Assembly: GCA_944390675.1 (NCBI GenBank)
Contig: CALXQR010000007.1
Span: 42,610 to 106,609, forward strand
Origin: an uncultured Burkholderiaceae bacterium
GTDB lineage: Bacteria > Pseudomonadota > Gammaproteobacteria > Burkholderiales > Burkholderiaceae_F
Direction: 5' to 3'
Length of the DNA stretch: 64,000 nucleotides
Shown here: positions 60,481 to 64,000 of the stretch, one piece after another
Position numbering within the stretch: the first letter of the stretch is position 1
Layout of the letters: each line of letters starts with the position of its first letter
Notes under the pieces: model-generated
What the model saw: only the letters and a program-made list of their open reading frames with translations
Databases searched by the model: none
What the model was told of the DNA's origin: nothing
Program-made: the position numbers and the translations under genes

Positions 60481-61470
60481 ATGAGTCCAAACGGTATTGA
60501 TGTAGTTTATTTGTGGTGTGATGGTTCCGATCCTTTGTTTTCCGAAAGAAAAAAGGCAAGGTTAATCGAACAAGGATTGACTTGGAATGAAAATAACTTG
60601 GGCTCTATCCGATATTTTGACAACAGTGAATTGAAGTATTCGCTTCGGTCAGTTTCTCGTTACCTGCCTTGGATAAATCACATTTTTATTGTCACTGATG
60701 GACAACGGCCTGTTTGGTTACGTGATAACCCAAAGCTCACAATTGTTGATCATAGAGAAATCATTCCAGCCGAATTATTACCAACTTTTAATTCGGTGAC
60801 GATTGAGATGTATCTGCACAAAATCCCCAATTTGTCAGAGAAATTCTTATTTTTCAACGATGATATGTTTATCAATGCGCCGCTTAATCCGGACTTTTTC
60901 TTTCAAAATGAAAAACCTGTTGTGCGATTGATTCGAGATCATGATCGTTGGCAGTTCAAGACATTACAAGATTGTGACTTAGCTCTAAAGGATCCAAAAA
61001 TTTCCAGTCATCGACGTTCATTGTTAAATGCTTGGCGATTATTTTGCTCAAAAAGAGGTGTAAATGATTTTTATATGCTTGCTCATACAGTAGATGGTTT
61101 TTCAAAAACCATGATTCGGCAGGTGTTGGAATCATTCCCGGAGCTTTTGGAACGAAATCAGCGGCCGTTCCGAACTGACGATGACATTCAGCGCGTTATT
61201 TTCCAATTAGAAATGGTCAAAACTTTGAGCTGTCCTCTACATGAAATTCAACCGCTGACATTTGGGCAAAAGCATCTTTGGTGGATGTTTAGAAAGGAAA
61301 TCGAATCATTTGAAGGTACAGAATCCCCAAAAACTTGGGATAGAATCAGGCGATTTAAGCCCAAAATGTTCTGTTTGAATTCGGCAGTTAATGCCACTGA
61401 AGAAATTAAGAAGAAATCCGCTGAATTGTTGGAAGAATTATTTCCGACACCGTCGCAATTTGAGCGTTAG
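60481..61470 (+). CDS. Stealth-family sugar-phosphotransferase
   Basis: A 329-residue protein with the conserved regions of the Stealth family: CR1 IDVVYLWCDGSDP, CR2 DNSELKYSLRSVSRYLPWIN and IVTDGQRPVWL, then FLFFNDDMFINAPL and CR3/CR4 regions. Stealth enzymes transfer hexose-1-phosphate in capsular or related polysaccharides. It is co-oriented with the acyltransferase, so the two probably decorate the same glycan. It ends 1 bp from the convergent GT4 gene. Confidence 0.88.
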   Translation: MSPNGIDVVYLWCDGSDPLFSERKKARLIEQGLTWNENNLGSIRYFDNSELKYSLRSVSRYLPWINHIFIVTDGQRPVWLRDNPKLTIVDHREIIPAELLPTFNSVTIEMYLHKIPNLSEKFLFFNDDMFINAPLNPDFFFQNEKPVVRLIRDHDRWQFKTLQDCDLALKDPKISSHRRSLLNAWRLFCSKRGVNDFYMLAHTVDGFSKTMIRQVLESFPELLERNQRPFRTDDDIQRVIFQLEMVKTLSCPLHEIQPLTFGQKHLWWMFRKEIESFEGTESPKTWDRIRRFKPKMFCLNSAVNATEEIKKKSAELLEELFPTPSQFER

Positions 61471-61471
61471 G

Positions 61472-62623
61472 CTAATTAGCAGCTTTATAAATGAGTTGCT
61501 CCCACATATCCCAAACTTTTTCTTCAGAAAAGGCATGCATAGAGGCTTTTGCGTTTGCTCCTAATTTCTGGCGTAACCCTTTGTTCTTTATGAGCAACTC
61601 AATTTTATCAGCGATGTCGTTAGCATTATTTTGAGCTAACAAACCGTTTACGTTGTTTTCAATCAGTGTACGAACGGCTGGACAGTCTTCACAGCCAATG
61701 CATGCCAAGCCCATAGACATGGCTTCTGTTAAAGCCAAGCTAAATCCTTCAATTTCTGAAGGAAAGACAAATATAGAAGCACTTTCTAATTTTTGGGCAA
61801 CTTTAGAAGTTTCTCCGCAAAGTGTTACCTGTTCTTGAAGACCTTCTTTCGCTATTAGATTTTGTAGTTTCTTGGCGTATGCAGAATGAGCCCAGCCCCA
61901 ACATTCGACTTTCCAATCAGGGTAACGATCTTTTATTTGTGCGAATGCCTCAATAAGCAAATGCTGTCGCTTGCCCTCTCCTATCCTTGAAACATTCAAA
62001 ATCAATGGATTTTCTAAATTAGAAGATTGAGGGAATTGAGGAACAACGTTAGGGATGTAAACCAGTTGTTCTTTGTTGATATATTTTGAGGCAACTTCAA
62101 TGAATTGGGGAAGTAACACTTGTACGAAAGCGCAGTTATTTAACGCATTTTTGTATAGCGGAAATTCTGGTTTACTGAAATATTCATCGGGATCACGATG
62201 AACCATAGTAATGATCGGGGTTTGAATCTTCAAAATTTCTATCAACATGTATGTGGTTTCTTGCTGATAGGAAATAATGACATCTGCCTTTGCGTCGGTG
62301 ATGGCCTTTTTAATGGCTTTTGCTTTGATTTGTAAATCCAATACTTGCCTAAGCGTGCGTCTGCGTTGTCGGTTAAATGTGAAAGCAGAAATAAAGTTTG
62401 TTGAGGGTTCTAAAACATACCTGCTAAAGCAGGATGAGACACAATTAACAAAAGTAACTTTTTCATCAACGTTAAATGCAGGCTTGCCAGGACGGGGATC
62501 CGAGGCGATGGCCGTTACGGAAAAACCACGGGCGACCAAATTGTTGGCCATGTTGAAAAATACCCGGGCGGTTCCTCCGTAAGAACCAATTACTCCCTGT
62601 AGTGTGACAAGAGCGACCTTCAT
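61472..62623 (-). CDS. Glycosyltransferase family 4
   Basis: A 383-residue GT-B enzyme. The N-terminal acceptor domain has GVIGSYGGTARVFFNMAN, and the C-terminal donor domain has LNVSRIGEGKRQHLLIEAF, FVFPSEIEGFSLALTEAMSMG and the E-x7-E motif. It is a retaining transferase likely acting in LPS or surface glycan assembly; the sugar is unknown. The GT9 gene lies 23 nt upstream on the same strand. Confidence 0.88.
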   Translation of the reverse strand: MKVALVTLQGVIGSYGGTARVFFNMANNLVARGFSVTAIASDPRPGKPAFNVDEKVTFVNCVSSCFSRYVLEPSTNFISAFTFNRQRRRTLRQVLDLQIKAKAIKKAITDAKADVIISYQQETTYMLIEILKIQTPIITMVHRDPDEYFSKPEFPLYKNALNNCAFVQVLLPQFIEVASKYINKEQLVYIPNVVPQFPQSSNLENPLILNVSRIGEGKRQHLLIEAFAQIKDRYPDWKVECWGWAHSAYAKKLQNLIAKEGLQEQVTLCGETSKVAQKLESASIFVFPSEIEGFSLALTEAMSMGLACIGCEDCPAVRTLIENNVNGLLAQNNANDIADKIELLIKNKGLRQKLGANAKASMHAFSEEKVWDMWEQLIYKAAN

Positions 62624-62646
62624 TTAATGTATCTTTGAAAATAAAG

Positions 62647-63591
62647 CTAAACAGCCCCGAGGATTTTTCTGATTTCAGAGATGACTTCTTCTTGAGTGGG
62701 CCAGGCGTTTTCATTTCCTAAAACGACTGCGTTAGGATTCCAAGGACCTGTGCGATGAGGATCCGTTACACCGATCAAAGTGATTTGACGCGCGCCGACA
62801 GCCGCGGCCACGTGGCTGATGCCGGAGTCGTTCGCAATCACTAATTGGGCTTCTTTACAAAGGGCTGCGTACGTACCGAGGTTGGTAGGCGGCAAGTGCG
62901 TGGCATCCGGGCAAGCGACTTTAGCGTCAGCAGCTTCGTCCGGAGAGGGGAGCACAATAGGCTCAATACCTAATTCGCGCAAGGGTTTAACCACACAGTT
63001 AATGTGTGTCCAGTGTTTGATCTTGCCGTGATGTACACCGCGCGCAATCGGAGCGATAAGCGCGAATTTAGCAGGGATATGGAATTTTTCAATTAGGTTC
63101 TTAGCACCTGCTGTGTGACGGGTGATCAACTTTAATCCCAGATCTTTAGGCGCTTCCGTCCAAGCGGGTTCTTTCCCCCAAGCTTTGATGGCACCTACGG
63201 TTGCCGTGAAGAAACGCTCCACTTCGTGAATGTTTTTTTCGGGTTCAGGAACTTTTTTATCCAACAAAAGGAAGCGGCCATCCGTCGGAAAACCCGCCGC
63301 GCGGATACCGGCCAGACGAAATTGCAAAGCAGAACCGAAAGAATTCGGAAAAAGCAATCCCAAAGGTTTATCGAGTTGCTCCGAGAGGTAATGAAGCCTT
63401 TGCAGATCTTCGCTTACGTGACCTTCGATCGGGTCAAAGCGCCAGCCCATGCCAAGCATTAAGTCTTCGGCGAAACGCTTGCCCACTAAATAGGGGGTAA
63501 AGCCGCTGGCTTCAAGTAAGCGTAAGGAAGGAAGAGTCATACAGCAGTCGCCGACGTGGTTGGGTAAGCGGCAAACAACAATAGGATTCAT
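62647..63591 (-). CDS. Heptosyltransferase-like GT9
   Basis: A 314-residue ADP-heptose:LPS heptosyltransferase family protein. Motifs are VVCRLPNHVGDCCMTLPSLR, VHHGKIKHWTHIN and VIANDSGISHVAAAVGARQI with the GVTDPHRTGPWN segment (GxTxPxxxGPxN). It adds heptose to the inner core, using the sugar whose synthesis begins with gmhA. ATG 63591 was chosen over an upstream frame because it matches the family start (NPIVVCRLPNHVGD) and has AGAGAG upstream. Position in core unknown (WaaC, WaaF or WaaQ-like). Confidence 0.88.
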   Translation of the reverse strand: MNPIVVCRLPNHVGDCCMTLPSLRLLEASGFTPYLVGKRFAEDLMLGMGWRFDPIEGHVSEDLQRLHYLSEQLDKPLGLLFPNSFGSALQFRLAGIRAAGFPTDGRFLLLDKKVPEPEKNIHEVERFFTATVGAIKAWGKEPAWTEAPKDLGLKLITRHTAGAKNLIEKFHIPAKFALIAPIARGVHHGKIKHWTHINCVVKPLRELGIEPIVLPSPDEAADAKVACPDATHLPPTNLGTYAALCKEAQLVIANDSGISHVAAAVGARQITLIGVTDPHRTGPWNPNAVVLGNENAWPTQEEVISEIRKILGAV

Positions 63592-63685
63592 GGTACTCTC
63601 TTTACAAATATCAATATGCGATATTTTACTCAAGTTGCCCCAATTCAAGGGGCTATTGTCGCTATTAGGAAGGTTTCCTCAATGG

Positions 63686-63973
63686 ATGATACTATATTCC
63701 TTCCATGAATTAGAGATTCTCTGCCAGGCCTCTCAGATGTCTATTTTTAATGCCCGTACACTTTTTCAATACGACTTTACACGCCAAGCGTATTTAAAAC
63801 TGTTTCCACCTCAATTTTTAAAGTCTTTTTCTGTTCTAACTACGGAAGAAATGTTTCGATTTATTGGAAATGGGGGATCTATCGTTCGCTTTGGAGACGG
63901 AGAATTTTCAATTATGGCTGATCAGCCCGATACTCATATAGCCCCAAGGGTTATTGAGTGGCACTTTGGATAG
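63686..63973 (+). pseudogene. N-terminal part of a GT-D (DUF1792)-like glycosyltransferase, probably frameshifted
   Basis: The open frame ends at TAG 63971-63973. Its last 50 residues read VLTTEEMFRFIGNGG, then SIVRFGDGEFSIM, the N-terminal signature of GT-D/DUF1792 glycosyltransferases, which are about 220 residues longer. The frame then closes. If one C of the CCCC run at 63942-63945 is removed, the frame reads on open to the window edge. The start is uncertain: in-frame ATGs at 63686 and 63737 are both possible. It may be a real pseudogene, a sequencing error or a gene with a different end; the window stops at 64000. Confidence 0.4.
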
Positions 63974-64000
63974 GGAAGAGAAAGCAAAAGACATTGACGA

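Overview
The window is a stretch of a betaproteobacterial chromosome, most likely order Burkholderiales and probably family Sutterellaceae. This is inferred from gene content: the dnaX-ybaB-recR block, greA/yhbY/rlmE/ftsH next to each other, a methyltransferase-rnhA-dnaQ block, a TctCBA tricarboxylate transporter with a Bug-type binding protein, and a waa-type LPS core locus. No sequence search was run. I saw no insertion sequence, CRISPR array, phage module or replication origin. Base composition looks moderate by eye and becomes AT-rich in hipBA, around tRNA-Val and in the LPS region.

Layout. 1-4.1 kb: GNAT acetyltransferase, dnaX, ybaB, recR, gmhA, all forward. 4.2-5.8 kb: an AT-rich hipBA toxin-antitoxin pair behind a 14-bp inverted repeat. 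5.9-12.7 kb: greA, yhbY (reverse), rlmE, ftsH, a DMT exporter, a second GNAT protein and sbcB. 12.7-15.9 kb: metNIQ methionine importer (reverse) with a long leader. 15.9-24.5 kb, all reverse: glnS, an AAA ATPase, a feoAB fusion with a Cys-rich partner, a beta-hydroxyacid dehydrogenase and a two-domain Asp/Glu racemase. 24.7-30.3 kb: rfbBC, uvrD, a second AAA ATPase and tRNA-Val(GAC). 30.6-38 kb: a PAP2-EptA lipid A enzyme divergent from a two-component system, then tctCBA. 38-44.6 kb: methyltransferase, rnhA, dnaQ and an RND efflux pair. 44.8-54.6 kb: exported flavodoxin, aspartate dehydrogenase, a WaaP-like kinase, xthA, prlC, a GT2 enzyme and dnaE. 54.7-64 kb: LPS core and surface polysaccharide genes (yrbL, waaP, waaG, waaL, an OafA-like acyltransferase, a Stealth protein, GT4, GT9, and a broken or cut-off GT-D-like gene).

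The most interesting observation is in the 551-bp gap upstream of metN. Read on the reverse strand, it holds a short ORF of 35 codons (15657-15550). Five of codons 26-33 are Met, and the stop codon lies between segments that form mutually exclusive hairpins. This is the architecture of a ribosome-mediated transcription attenuator that would sense charged Met-tRNA and control methionine uptake. The ORF and hairpins are read directly from the sequence; the regulatory logic is inference.

Other points of note: a PAP2 phosphatase fused to a phosphoethanolamine transferase, with three GTCAAA repeats spaced exactly 11 bp in the shared regulatory region of an adjacent two-component system; a glutaminyl-tRNA synthetase with an insertion of about 100 residues; an AAA ATPase gene whose ribosome-binding site sits in a hairpin inside a cluster of palindromes; and several long palindromes in otherwise ordinary intergenic regions. 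Many genes work on the envelope: gmhA, GT9 and the WaaP/InaA kinases on heptose core, EptA on lipid A, WaaL on ligation, and the acyltransferase and Stealth protein on polysaccharide decoration.
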